A stretch of 64,000 nucleotides of DNA from positions 1 to 64,000 of the forward strand of contig JAVGVS010000660.1 of the NCBI GenBank assembly GCA_032718565.1. Reading direction: 5' to 3'. The stretch is from Distichodus sexfasciatus (Eukaryota; Chordata; Actinopteri; Characiformes; Distichodontidae). Positions 1 through 11,240 of this stretch are shown one piece after another. The position numbers and the translations under genes were made by a program. The notes beneath the pieces were generated by a model, which saw only the letters and a program-made list of their open reading frames with translations, was not told the origin of the DNA and ran no database searches. Numbering within the stretch: the stretch's first letter is position 1; each line of letters opens with the position of its first letter.

Positions 1-372
1 GGGGGATTTGAACCTGCAACCCTGTGATCACAGGAGCAACTATCTATAAAATGTGATTTTCCTGTTTACAAGGACGGTCTCTCTTAGACAAACTAGGGTT
101 AAGGCTCTTGCTCAGGGACTTGGCAGAGGTTTTAAGCTGTCGTGGGATTCGAACCTTCCGTGTTATGGTCACCAGCTTGGAGTTTGAATCCCACAAACCA
201 CTGCACCGCCGCTGTTCCAAACACTGGAGCGAGCAATCAATTCCCAACATGTCAGGATTCGAACCCTTACTGTCTGAGGGACAAGACAATGACAATCCTG
301 TGATCGGAGCGTTGTTAGTTCAAATCCCGGACCAGTAAAAGGACCACTGAGGTACTCCCGAGGTCGCGAAAA
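1..372. repeat. Mosaic of degraded tRNA-derived SINE fragments
   Basis: Several B-box-like motifs (GGATTCGAACC, GTTTGAATCCC, GTTCAAATCCCGG) lie close together in both orientations. Positions 100-130 carry the AGGGTTAAGGCTCTTGCTC motif of the CATTTAGCAGACGC-type SINE. Positions 296-368 resemble the head and body of the second SINE family (CCACTGAGGTACTC). No piece is complete. The two overlapping open frames here are shadows of these repeats. Confidence 0.6.
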
Positions 373-593
373 ACCTAGATCAATCTCTTCATTGTTGGAA
401 GAGTGTCAAGATGAAACTCGACGTTTAAAGAAGGTGGGGGTCACAGTGCAGGGGTCAGGCATTTATTCAGGGCTTGCGGAGCACTTTGAGGGCAGAGGTC
501 ATCAGCACTCGTGTAATGGAGATTGAGTCTCTCTGTTCAGTCCAACATGGGGGAGGGAGCTGCTAAGGGAGCAGGTTGAGACAACTGCTAATT

Positions 594-883
594 AGGGGCG
601 TAACGATACGTTGATCTACGTTTGATACATCGATTCGATACGAGTCCATAGCACTAAACCGTAATGAAACCGTCGAGCAGACATCACGCATATTCTAACG
701 TCACTTTATTTTGAACAGGAAATGCTATCGGTTAATGGTGTCCACCAGCTCTCTTCCTCTTAAGTTATAGTTCAGTTCAATTTGAGTCTGTATCCGAACT
801 GAGATCTGAGCTCACGATCATAGCATCGCAGCAGACTTCGTGACAGATCGACAGACATCTAATCGCCCGTAGATTGAATCTAG
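594..883. mobile_element. hAT-like non-autonomous transposon, left end
   Basis: The segment opens with TAGGGGCGTAACGATACG, typical of terminal repeats of short hAT elements in fish. The same internal sequence (CATCACGCATATTCTAACGT) recurs in altered form at 62,490-62,515, so this is a dispersed family. A possible opposite end lies near 1,420-1,434 (TTTACACCTCTA), which would put the 22-bp satellite block inside the element. No matching 8-bp target duplication was seen, so the extent is uncertain. Confidence 0.45.
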
Positions 884-964
884 GGCTGGACGATGTGGCC
901 TAAGAATGATATACGATATATATAGAGAGCTACATTTCCCATAATCACCCGCGCATGATCCACA
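884..964. mobile_element. hAT-like end fragment
   Basis: CTAGGGCTGGACGATGTGGCC followed by ATATACGATATATA resembles another hAT terminal repeat. GCTACATTTCCCATAATC inside it matches motifs at 53,465 and, inverted, at 63,370. The fragment runs straight into the 22-bp minisatellite. Confidence 0.35.
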
Positions 965-1378
965 ATAGCAGCTAACATAGTGTACGTTAGCAGCTAACAT
1001 CGTGTTTGTTAGCAGCTAACATCGTGTATGTTAGCAACTAACATAGTGTACATTAGCAGCTGACAGTGTACATTAGCAACTAACATAGTGTACATTAGCA
1101 GCTAACAGTGTACATTACCAACTAACATAGTGTGCATTAGCAGCTAACATAGTGTACATTAGCAACTAACATTGTGTACATTAGCGGCTAACATCGTGTA
1201 TGTTAGCGGCTAACATCGTGTATGTTAGTAACTAACATAGTGTATGTTAGCGGGTAACATAGTGTGCGTTAGCAGCTAACATTATGTACGTTAGCAATTA
1301 ACATAGTGTACGTTAGCGGCCAACATAGTGTACGTTAGCAGCTAACATCGTGTACGTTAGCAACTAACATAGCGTATG
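965..1378. repeat. 22-bp minisatellite, block 1
   Basis: About 18-19 copies of a 22-bp unit whose core is GTTAGCAGCTAACAT followed by AGTGTAC. The core is palindromic (TTAGC / GCTAA). The same unit forms blocks at 5,150-6,170, 7,497-8,068 and 25,410-25,948. Variants differ mainly at CAGC/CAAC and GTGTAC/GTGTAT. Confidence 0.95.
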
Positions 1379-1524
1379 ACTCACAATAATGTGATAATAC
1401 CGTATTCTGATAAAACCTGTGATTTACACCTCTACAGGTGTAATACCGATACAGTTGGCAGATTTACCGGTCTATAAGTTCGTTCCGACAGATGCCTGGT
1501 TGGAATCCGTATCCGACTGAGATG
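1379..1524. mobile_element. Abutting hAT-like ends
   Basis: TTTACACCTCTA at 1,422-1,434 looks like a right-hand hAT end. It is followed at once by CAGGTGTAATACCGATACAG, which looks like a left-hand end of a related element. A SINE begins immediately afterwards. Fragments only. Confidence 0.3.
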
Positions 1525-1768
1525 AAAGTGAGTGATTATTTGTCTTTGTGAACACAGCACAGCACACAGTGCACCACAACAAATGGTGACCTCTGCATTT
1601 GACCCATCCGTGAAGGAGCAGTGGGCAGCTGACAAGCGCCCGGGGAGCAGTGCTTGGGGACGGTACCTTGCTCACGAGTACCTCAGTGGTAACTTTACCG
1701 ACCCTGGATTCGAACCTACGACCTTCTGATCACGGGGCGAACACCCTACCGTTACGCCACCAATCCGA
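1525..1768 (-). mobile_element. tRNA-derived SINE (GGTACTCATGAGCAAGGTAC family)
   Basis: On the minus strand the order is a tRNA-like head (A-box-like GTAACGGTAGGG, B-box GGTTCGAATCC), a body with GGTACC...GAGTACCTCAG motifs, GGATGGGTCAAATGCAGAG, and a tail ending in AATAATCACTCACTTTCA. It is near full length and is one of at least nine recognisable copies in the window. The open frames over it are not genes. Confidence 0.85.
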
Positions 1769-2499
1769 CCTCGTTATCTCATCTATACATCCCTACTTTT
1801 CCCCTTAACGGCATTTGACGCTTCCTCGCCTCTCTCAGAAAGACAAGAGAGTTGCGGTGACGGAGTCGGTGATGGAGTCGGGTTGCTGACACCTGCAAAC
1901 CGGCCGGTGCTGAGTGTGCAGGGTTTCTAAAGAGGCGCTGTGGGGGAGCTCTCCCCAAAGCGAGGCTTTAACATTCAGGCCTTCGCCACAGGTGAGGCGG
2001 CTCATCTGTTATCAAGGCGACCCCAGCGATAAAGCCGTCGGGGTTTACGGGACCACCGCAGGGCGACGGGAGGGAGAGAGAGAAAGGGAGGGAGGGGGCG
2101 TAATAAAAGCCGGATCCCACCGTGTCGTCGCAACGGGAGAGATGTTGTCAATGCTTGATCTGCCAACGCGAAAGTTTGGGCCAGTGCCGGTTTGCGGTTT
2201 TATTGGCTTCACGTGGAGGAGGCGGAATGAAAGATGGCAACCGTCTTTTAAAATAAAGACGTTTTGACGTTTAACTCTGCAGCTTGGGAGTGCTGTGAGC
2301 GGTTTTTCAGTCAGTCGGTGCAAAAAGGGTCTGTAGATTCTATTACCTGCCCTTTATCATACTTATACAAGAAATATGAATATATGTGTAAATATGTGCT
2401 TACAGTGGTCCCAGCTGCATGTTTAAATGTTATATATGTGATGGTTATTCCACTTGTTTACATAAATTGGCAAACGTTTTAACTTTCAACCTTATCAGG
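1769..2499. other. Single-copy stretch, no gene seen
   Basis: GC-richer than its surroundings up to about 2,280, with a short purine run near 2,065-2,100. A 117-codon open frame crosses it but has low-complexity content and no recognised motif. The last 200 bases are A/T-rich. Confidence 0.5.
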
Positions 2500-2866
2500 T
2501 AGAGTTTAGCTCATTTGGGTGCTATATACGACTCAGCAATAAGGGTTATAGTATAATTGTGTATCCGAGCAACATAGGTCCTAGTTAAGGTATCTAAGCA
2601 ACAGGAGCCATAATATGGTTGTGTGTCTGAAAAACAATATGAGTGTTGGTGCTGTTGTACTGGTCTTTAGTGTGGTTGTGTAACTGAGCAAAAAGAATCC
2701 AGATGTGGATGGGAAACTAAGCGATAAGAGTCATATTTGTGTATTTTCATCAATAAGTGTTAATGTGATTGTGAATTTCAGCAGCTATAATCTCATTAAG
2801 GTTGTGTATCTGAGCATTAACAGTCAACATGTGTTTGCGTGGCTGAGAAATAAGAGTTATAGTGCG

Positions 2867-3892
2867 TAGGGCTGCACAATATATCGTTTCAGCATTGATA
2901 TCGCAATAGTCACATCTGCAATAGTCACATCGCAATGTCATCTTTTTTAGTACGTGATACATTAGGAAAACCCTGTTTTCATTTTTTAAACAATAATCTA
3001 CAAGAGATGTCCGTCAGATATGGTATCATATACTGAAATGTGACTCTGCACGGCAAAACCAGTCGCTTGTCGCAAATTTTCAAAAGTGAGTTGTTACGTT
3101 TTCATGACAGGGCGTAAATCAACCTTCAAAACGATACCTATATGGAATGAATGGGACGACATATGACTGAGATATCAACATTCAAAGGAGTCGGGTTTCT
3201 CCTGTCACGCCAAGTGAGAAACGGAGAAATCTGCCTTTGAAGTTGACTCTCGCCGTAGCACTCACAGACGCTCGGTGCGGTCGCGGCTACGTTTGTATTT
3301 ACGGTAGCCTACGCTGCGTTCACAGCCACGCGGATAGCCTACCTGCGTTAGGTTAACTGAACTCGGGAGACGGAGACGGATTCCGGAGAAATATCTTCAC
3401 GCTGGTCAAGCAGTGGATTTACCGTAAATATTGAAGTAGAGCGGTCAAAACAGAAACTTTTAACATTCTACTGGAATTGAATTCCTCACCTCAAGAAAGT
3501 CACGTTTTTAGGATGGAAAGGGTAAGTTTTTCAGCGAAATTTATTCACAACAGTACAGTATAGACCTTCCACTGTTTCAAAACACTAAAAACTAAAAATC
3601 CAACATTTTACCCCACGCAACATAAACGCTCGTTTTTCTCGGAAACCTCCGTTGTGACAAGCGACTGGTTTTGCCGTGGAGAGTCACGAATGTGAAATCC
3701 ACAAGAAGATTTTTAACATAGTAGCAAAGATTTTGTTTTATTTTTTAAAATTTTTTACTTAAAGTTTTAGTTAGTATGCATATACACTTGAATAATTCAT
3801 TCTTTCCAAATGCAGCTAATTTGAATGCATTTTTCAAAAATAGCGCAGTAAACATAAATATTGTCATTTTTTCCCAATATCGTGCAGCCCTA
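2867..3892. mobile_element. Non-autonomous hAT-like DNA transposon, complete
   Basis: The ends are inverted: TAGGGCTGCACAATAT at the left and ATATCGTGCAGCCCTA at the right. An 8-bp direct repeat flanks it, ATAGTGCG (2,859-2,866) and ATAGTGCA (3,893-3,900), the size expected for the hAT superfamily. It is 1,026 bp with no transposase-like frame, so it would depend on an enzyme supplied elsewhere. A second inverted repeat pair lies inside it at 3,040-3,687. Confidence 0.8.
3040..3687. mobile_element. Possible nested element with 36-bp inverted repeats
   Basis: Positions 3,040-3,075 and 3,652-3,687 are inverted copies of a 36-bp sequence with about two mismatches (core CGGCAAAACCAGTCGCTTGT). 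They enclose ~580 bp that is less A/T-rich than the outer element. No clear target duplication was found, so it may be a nested MITE or an internal foldback of the host element. Confidence 0.5.
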
Positions 3893-4014
3893 ATAGTGCA
3901 TACGATGTGTATTTGAACATCAGTGAAGTCACAACAGTACGCTTGTGTAGTATGATTGTCGATATGAGCAGTAACAGTCCTTGCATGATTGTGTATCAGT
4001 GCAATAAGAGTAGT

Positions 4015-4298
4015 AGAAGGTCCTGCGTTCGAGCCCCGGGTCGGCCGTGGGGTCATTCTGTGTGCTCTCCCCATGTTTCCTCCGGGTGCTCCAGTCTCCA
4101 CAGTCCAAAAGCATGCAGTATAGGCTAATTAGAGACTCTAAATCGGTCCGTAAGGTGTGAATGTGAGTGTGTGTGTCCTGCGGAGTGTTGGCGCCTGCCC
4201 GGGGCTGGTCCCCGCCTTGTGGCCGTAAGTTCCCGGAATAGGCGCCGGTGCCCCCGGTTGGGCTTAAGCGGTTCGGAGAATGAATGAATGAACGAATG
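4015..4298 (+). mobile_element. L2-tailed retroelement (SINE-like)
   Basis: The order is a B-box-like GTTCGAGCCCCGG, CTCCCCATGTTTCCTCCGGG, CAGTCCAAAAGCATGCAG, CCTGCGGAGTGTTGGCGCC, GGAATAGGCGCC, and a final (GAAT)n run. This is the L2-type 3' end common in fish. The flanks share GCAATAAGAGT / GCGATAAGAGT, either a target duplication or successive units of the host array. The 5' tRNA head is truncated. Confidence 0.8.
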
Positions 4299-4525
4299 CG
4301 ATAAGAGTGTGTGTTTGTGTGCATTTGTGTGATGACAAGCTTAGTGTGGTTGTGTGTCTGAGCAATAATACGGAGGAGAGTCGTTTCAGTGCTTCCATCT
4401 CTCAGCGATACAGCAAAGAAGCTCGTGCTACGAATGTGCATCTGAGCGTTAAGACTCGTAGCACGGTTGCTAATCTCAGCAATACCAGTCCGTGTCCGGT
4501 TGCGTATCTGAGCAGTAAGCACCCC

Positions 4526-5149
4526 CCGCCTTCTCCCGTTCCTCCTTTTCCCGCCCAGAAGCTATTTCGGGTGTCACTTCCCCCGTTATTGCTCCCCTCA
4601 AACTCCACCTCTACATCCTTCTAATGGCCATTTCTCGCATTCAGAGGCGATCTGCAGCCGCCTGATAAACTCCGTCCTGCGGCCGCGCCAGCTTACTCCT
4701 CTGCTCGCCGACTCCTTTAAGTGAGATCCTCTCGCGTCCCCACAAAAATAACAAAAAATAAAAAGAGACGGGAGCGAGGCCGCGTTTAAGCTCTTTACAC
4801 TTGCCAAAAAACCCTGGGAGGGAGTGGAGTGTGTGGAGATTGAAGTAGAGGAAGACGGTGGAACGATCAAATCATCCACTTCATACCGGGCCGGAGGAGG
4901 AGGAGGTGGCGAAACGTGGTGGTGGAGGACGCTTCATAGGATTAAAGATGGTGTGTGTGTGTGTCTGTGTGTGTGTGAGAGAGAGAGAGAGAGAGCGAGC
5001 TGTGGGATTTATAAAGAAGGACGTTAAGCTGAAGGGACGGTGTTGACTACACAAAAATATATATAAATTATGCTCCAAATTTTGCAAATGTTATGAATTG
5101 TATGAAACATTTCCATCAAGTGGGAAAAATGTAATTATAAAGCAACTTG
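4526..5149. other. Non-genic stretch with a GT/GA microsatellite
   Basis: The first part is pyrimidine-rich, then mixed sequence, then (GT)n(GA)n at about 4,951-4,996. Overlapping short frames come from the low-complexity tracts. No gene seen. Confidence 0.6.
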
Positions 5150-6170
5150 CGTGTTAACGTACATAGTGTACATTAGCATCTAACATAGTGTACGTTAGCA
5201 TCTAACATAGTGTACATTAGCATCTAACATAGTGTACATTAGCATCTAACATAGTGTACATTATTAACTAACTGTGTGCATTAGCATCTAACATAGTGTA
5301 CGTTAAGATCTAACATAGTGTACATTAGCAGCTAACATAGTGTACGTTAGCAACCAACATAGTGTACATTAGCAACTAACATAGTGAACGTTAGCAACTA
5401 ACAGTGTACATTAGCAGCTAAAATAGTGTACGTTAGCAGCTAACATAGTGTATGTTAGCAACTAACATAGTGCACATTAGCAACTAACATAGTGAATGTT
5501 AGCAACTAACAGTGCACATTAGCAGCCAAAATAGTGTACGTTAGCAACTAACATAGGGTACGTTAGCAACTGACATAGTGTACATTAGCAACTAACATAG
5601 TGTACATTAGCAACTAACATAGTGTACATTAGCAGCTAACATAGTGTACTTTAAGCAGCTAACATTGTGTATGTTAGCAGCTAACATCATGTACATTGGC
5701 AACTAACATTGTGTACGTTAGCAACTAACATAGTGTACATTAACAGATAACATTGTGTACGTTAGCAACTAGCATTGTGTATATTAGCAACTAATATCAC
5801 GTACGTAGCATCTAACAGTTTATGTTAGAAGCTAACATAGTGTACGTTAGCAACTAACATAGTGTACATTAGCAGCTAACATAGTGTACATTAGCAACTA
5901 ACATTGTGTACGTTAGAAGCTAACATAGTGTACGTTAGCAACTAACATACTGTATGTTAGCAGCTAGCATAGTGTACGTTAGCAGCTAACATAGTGCACA
6001 TTAGCAACTAACATTGTGTACGTTAGCAGCTAACACAGTGTACGTTAGCAGCTAACATAATGTACATTAGCATCTAACATAGTGTACGTTAGCTGCTAAC
6101 ATAGTGTACTTTAAGCAGCTAACACAGTGTACGTTAGCAGCTAACATAATGTACATTAGCAACCAACAGT
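5150..6170. repeat. 22-bp minisatellite, block 2 (largest)
   Basis: About 46 copies of the 22-bp TTAGCAACTAACATAGTGTA unit. Distinctive variants at 5,738-5,880 (ATATTAGCAACTAATATC, then AGTTTATGTTAGAAGC) reappear in the same order at 7,503-7,690. This shows that a block of satellite plus flank was duplicated. Confidence 0.95.
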
Positions 6171-7496
6171 GTACAAATCTATTTAAGTATCTTGCGGGTT
6201 AAGATTTACACAATTGAAATTGTTTAAAAACTACAGTTTAAATAATTAATTTACATAAATCTTTATTCATCTGGACGCGTAAAGAACATATACATTATAA
6301 TAATCTACATTTGTAGTGAAAGTTATTTTCTTGCATGTTGTAGTGCATTACTTTATATCATTAAACTATTACACTACTAAAAGCCTGTGATTCCCCTCCA
6401 GACCACTAGAGGCCCCCCTTCTTTCTCTCTTCTTCTGTGTCTAAAGTGAGTCTGCCCTAAACTGCTACACCTGTGTTTGTCCCTCGTCAGCTTCTGGCCG
6501 TTTTCTGCTGCTTGCCTCAGTCCCCTTTTTTTATTTAAAGTTTGCTCCTGCGTTCCCCGTCTACGCTTGCAGGTTTGTGTTCTTAGGTTCTTTTGTTGTC
6601 TTTTGTTTTTCCTGCTTCGGGGTTCGGTCGAGTCGCGTAAGCTCGTGTTTTCTGTTTCTCGTAACTCAAAATTCAAGCCAGAGGGTCGGAGTGGCTCTAG
6701 AGGATGTAAATAAAGATGTTTTTAGCGTTAGCACGTTGTTAAGTGTTACCAACACTAGCGTGTTGAACTTTCCTCATTTTATTGTAGAAGGCTGGCGTTG
6801 GATTTACACGTTTTGTTGCTGCCGCCGCCGCTGGTGCTGCTGTTTGTTGGCATAATGTGTGATTTTTTGCCCTTGCCACACTTCAGTTGTCACTGTTGGG
6901 CATCTACGTCAGTATCATTGGGTGTCATTCACCAACCGTTCTTACAAACAAATTTGTTCTTAAAACGTTCAAGATTCCGGCCTTTAACACTGTTTTCTAA
7001 CCTGGAATTAGTTGTTAACTAGGAACAGGATCCAGGCACGCTCAAGACCAGTCGTACGCACGTTTGAGTGGTGATAGTTTGCTCAAAATAATCACGTGTG
7101 GCAGCGTTGTTAATTGTACAGTTGATGAAATGATAGTTTAATGTAATGTATTGGTGGCCTTTTAAAAATAACCTTAAAATAAATAAATAAATAATTTATG
7201 TATAATTGAAATAATATAAATATTAATGTAAAATTATGTATTGATATCTCTAATAATAATAATAATTGTAACTTCTTTTTATTGTTTATAACAATAATGA
7301 ATGAATGAATTAATTAATACATATTAATAAATTACAACATTTTCATGGTCCAATCAGCGGTCATGTGGACTAAATCCTGCCCTGTTCAGTGACTGATTTT
7401 GACGGAGGATTCAACAAGTCATTACCAGTTTTACCGTTTAATTTCAAATTCAATTTTCATTTTTTAAAAACCAAATACATCTACGCAAATACAGAA
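6171..7496. repeat. Flank of satellite, duplication copy 1
   Basis: Positions 6,171-6,230 (CAAATCTATTTAAGTATCTT, then GGTTAAGATTTACACAATTG) and 7,320-7,495 (CATGGTCCAATCAGCGGTCA onward) both recur after the next satellite block. The ~1.05 kb between them (about 6,235-7,305) is absent from copy 2. That middle part is single-copy, with no gene seen and an A/T-rich end. Small frames at 6,377-7,022 show no recognised domain. Confidence 0.75.
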
Positions 7497-8345
7497 CATA
7501 GTGTACATTAACAAATAACATTGTGTACGTTAGCAACTAGCATTGTGTATATTAGCAACTAATATCGTAATAAACAGCATCTAACAGTTTATGTTAGAAG
7601 CTAGCATAGTGTACGTTAGCAACTAACATAGTGTACATTAGCAACTAACATAGTGTACATTAGCAGCCAACATAGTGTACATTAGCAACTAACATTGTGA
7701 TAGATTGGCAGCTAACATAATGTACGTTAGCATCTAACATAGTGTACGTTAGCTGCTAACATAGTGTACTTTAAGCAGCTAACATTGTGTACGTTAGCAG
7801 CTAACATCATGTACATTGGCAACTAACATTGTGTAGGTTAGCAACTAACATAGTGTACGTTAACAGGTAACATTGTGCACATTGGCAACTAGCATAGAGT
7901 GTACATTGGCAGCTAACATCCTGTCGCGTTACTTTAGCTAACATAGTGCACGTGGCAACTAACATTGTTATGCGTTAGCAGCTAAAACGGTGTGCGTTAA
8001 GCTAACATAATGTACATTAGCAACAACATAGTGCACATTAGCAACTAACATAGTGTACGTGTGACCAACAGTGTACAAAATCTATTTTAAGTATCTTGAG
8101 GGTTAAGATTTACACAATTGAAATTGTTGAACTACAATATAACAATAACAATAATTAATTAATTAATTAATTAATTAATTAATTAGATAATTAATTACAA
8201 CATTTCATGGTCCAATCAGCGGTCATATGGACTAAATCCTGCCCTGTTCAGTGACTGATTTGACGGAGGGATTCAACAAGTCATTACCAGTTTTAGATTT
8301 AATTTCAAACTCGAATTTTTTCATTTTTAAAACCAAATACATCTC
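7497..8345. repeat. 22-bp minisatellite block 3 plus flank, duplication copy 2
   Basis: Satellite at 7,497-8,068 (about 26 units) is followed by a copy of the 6,171 flank at 8,070-8,130, a (TTAA)n tract at 8,155-8,190, and a copy of the 7,320-7,495 sequence at 8,190-8,345. It is colinear with 5,738-7,495 except for the missing middle ~1.05 kb. Confidence 0.85.
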
Positions 8346-9599
8346 GCCATCTGGGCAGCTGAAGCAGCATCAACATAGTCAGCATTTAGTTGAAGTTTCC
8401 AAGGTGACCATGCCATCCCATAACCCCCTCATTCGTCCCCTCAAACTCCCCCCAAACCAAGAATCCTAAAATCCCTCAGTATTCTGTAGTGAACGTGCAT
8501 TGACTCATGTTTTAGTCCTGCGTTTCGCCTTTTTTCTAGTCTGTTTGTGGGTCACTTAAGGTCAGCACTCTTTAGCTTTAGGCAGTGAGATAGGCCAGAC
8601 TGGACAGCTGAACAGTAAGCCCGGGTGGAAAAAGTGGTGCCACATATGTACCTGAAAAATTACAAAAAATAATTTGGAAAAAATGATTATTTTTCATGTG
8701 TGTGATTTTGCAAGGACAAAAAAAGTCACAAAGTATTGTCCAAAAAATACAAATATTTTTATGTGTATGTGAGAATGAAAAAATGCTATTGAATAATCAG
8801 GCTCTGGTTTCTTATTTTATATATTTTATCATTTTTCTTTTCGTTTTTTTCCTGCCGTTCATAATTTGGGGTTTGAATTCCACATATTACAGTGAATCTC
8901 TCTTAGACTCTATGAGGAGGAGGAGGATTTGAGATGCGATGCTCGCAAAGTTCCACGCTCGGCTCAGTCCAGAAGTTCCTTCTCACGCGGAAAATGATTT
9001 AATCACGCAATGTGAAACAATAGAACGATTATGGGTTGAGCCAAAAGCCAATGGACGCGCAACCAGCAACCAGCAGAGAAGTCAAAAGGAAGAGCAGTAG
9101 CAGCTAGCCTGGGGAGGGAAGGCGTCAAACTTTTAGCTTCTCATCAACATGCTTCCTGGCAAACCGGCAGCGCGGATTTTGGCGCTTAACAGCACGACTT
9201 CTCAACCCAGCAGGCTAAAGTCGGGGGATTTTGGCAAAACGCAAACCCTCATTTCCTCAAATATATTTTACGCCCGAGAGCAGCGGTGCCGTATCCAATC
9301 ACACGACAATAAAGCGGTTTCCGTATTTTTATACTTACCACTGGTCATTTAAAGCCACATCTTAAACCCTCCCTAATCCAGGTAAGCGCTGCTTCCTTCG
9401 CTTTTCAAATGAAAACCAAACACCGAAACCTCCCACAAATTTCAATATTCTTTTCCAAAACCGGAATGAAAAATAAACGCATTTGTTTTCCAATTTCACA
9501 TTTTGCACAAAAATTTTTAAATGCAAAACATGCGCTCATTTTCCTTTTTGATTTTTCTTCGAATGCAAGAGGGAGTATTTTTGTAAAGCTAAAAAAAAA
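8346..9599. other. Single-copy stretch, no gene seen
   Basis: Mixed sequence with A/T-rich parts (8,650-8,880 and 9,400-9,600). Short open frames show no domain, splice context or repeat identity that I recognise. Confidence 0.5.
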
Positions 9600-9970
9600 A
9601 ATCGTTTTGTAACCTATTGTTTGAATAATTACTTTTTTAAAAGTGCTCTTTTTTTACTTTAAAAGGGGAAAAAAATCTTTTTTACACATATTGTTGGGAT
9701 TATTTCCCTGTTAAAAATACCTATTTATTAAAATAGGGAGAAAAAAGATTACTATATTTTCTAAACATATTGTGGAATAATCCCTCCATTAAAAATATTT
9801 TTTAAAGAAAAAAAAAACAGTATTTTTTTTAAAGATATTGTCTGGACAATTCCTGCTCAAAAAAAAAAAAAAATCACTATAATATAAACAGAATAAAATA
9901 AAAGTACACCAAATGCACAAACATATTATCTGGAAAATTCCCCCTTTTAAAAAATACAGGATGTTTTGTT
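9600..9970. repeat. Degenerate ~70-90-bp A/T-rich tandem repeat
   Basis: A motif like ACATATTGTGGAATAATTCCC then TTAAAAATA recurs near 9,608, 9,687, 9,762, 9,832 and 9,921, separated by poly-A/poly-T runs. Copies are heavily diverged. The 146-codon minus frame over it (rich in F and L) is an artefact of the composition. Confidence 0.6.
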
Positions 9971-10259
9971 TAAAGTTTGAATTATTTGGACAATAAGGTT
10001 CACTGTTCCTCATTAAAATGTTTAGAAAAAGTTCTGCGTCTACCCAAAACCAACTAGCAGGGATTGCTATAAATCCTGCAGCACCGGTTTGGAAGGTTAG
10101 GACATAAAGGCCATCACGTGCATTAGGTCGGCACCCTCTTAATTCCGCTCTTAAAAAAGATGCTGGGGCGTCCAATTGATAGGAGTCACCGGCAACAGAG
10201 AGAGCAGGACCAGGGAATCTCGTGAGCAATCATCGAGATGGAAGGGAGAGAGGGAGCGT

Positions 10260-11240
10260 CTGATGAGACTTAATGTGATGGGGGGAGTGTGTAGAGAACA
10301 GATAGTGTGAAGTGTTTGAGAGAAAAGAGAGAAAGTGATAGAAAGGTCATGTGAAGGAAGGGAGTGTGTCGAGAAGATAGGCGTGAACAAACGTGGAAGA
10401 GAGAGAGAGGATGGGGAGGTGTGTGTGTGTGTGTGTTTGTGTGTGTGAGGCCATTGGAAAGGAAGAACAAGCATCTTTAAGGAATCTTTAAAAGAGAGCG
10501 ACTTGTGCTGAAGAAGTCACAGAGAGAGAAAGAGAGAAGGACGTGTCTGTCAAAGACAGCGAGCGCAGGAAGAGGGAGACAGCATATGGCAAGAGAAAGC
10601 AGGACGAGGAAGACAGGGAGAGAGGAAGAGATGGCAGAGAACTGAAGATGGAAGAGAAAGGCGATGTGGCAGAAAAGAAAGGAAAGAGGAAGCAGGAGAG
10701 AGAGAGGGAATGGGAGAGGAACATAGAAAAAAGCAAATCTGAAAGAAGAGAAGACTGGGGGAGGGAGGAGAGAGATGGTAAGAAGAAAGAGGAAGGGAGA
10801 AAGAAGAAGAAGGGCGGGCGAGAGAGAGAGAGAGGAGAGACAAAAGGGAAAAAGAGAGAGAAGTGGTGAAAAGAAGGGAGAGAGATGTCGTGGAAAGAAA
10901 GAAGAAGAAGATGGAGAGAGAGAGAGAGATGGTAAGAATGGGGGGAGAGAGAGAAAGGCACATGGAAGGAAAGAAAGAGAAGAGGAAGGTCTGCGGTGAG
11001 AGAGAGATGGTAAAGAGAGAGAGAGAGCGCATGGAAAGAAAGAAGAGGAAAGAAGAAGATGGAGAGAGAGATGAGATGGGGTGAAAGTACATGGAAAGAA
11101 GAGGAAGAGAGATGGAAAGAAAAGAAAGAGAAAGGATGATCTTGAGGAAGAAAGATAGATGGAGATAGAAAAAAAAAAAACATATGGCAGGAAAATAGAA
11201 GAGGGAAGGAAAGAGAGGCGAAAGGGAAGACGGAAGACTC
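10260..11240. repeat. ~1-kb polypurine (GA-rich) tract
   Basis: Almost all bases on the plus strand are A or G, in runs of GAGAGA, AAGAAGA and GGGAGAGAGA, with a (GT)n stretch at 10,421-10,449. The minus-strand frames of 180-262 codons are S/L/F/P-rich shadows, and plus frames are R/E/K-rich. Extreme strand asymmetry of this kind can adopt triplex (H-DNA) structure; that part is inference. Confidence 0.85.

Larger units (their letters stand above)
2500..4525. repeat. Degenerate ~40-bp tandem array, interrupted twice
   Basis: A unit built on GTGGTTGTGTATCTGAGCAA then TAAGAGTC recurs with drift at 2,500-2,866, 3,893-4,014 and 4,299-4,525. Two mobile elements interrupt it: a hAT element at 2,867-3,892 and an L2-tailed element at 4,015-4,298. 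The 197-codon and 118-codon minus-strand open frames are translations of this array (repeated N-H-T / A-Q-I motifs), not genes. Confidence 0.7.

Noticed and set aside
3929..4522. Minus-strand frame of 197 codons
   Set aside because: It crosses an L2-tailed element and a degenerate 40-bp array; the repeated motifs come from the array.
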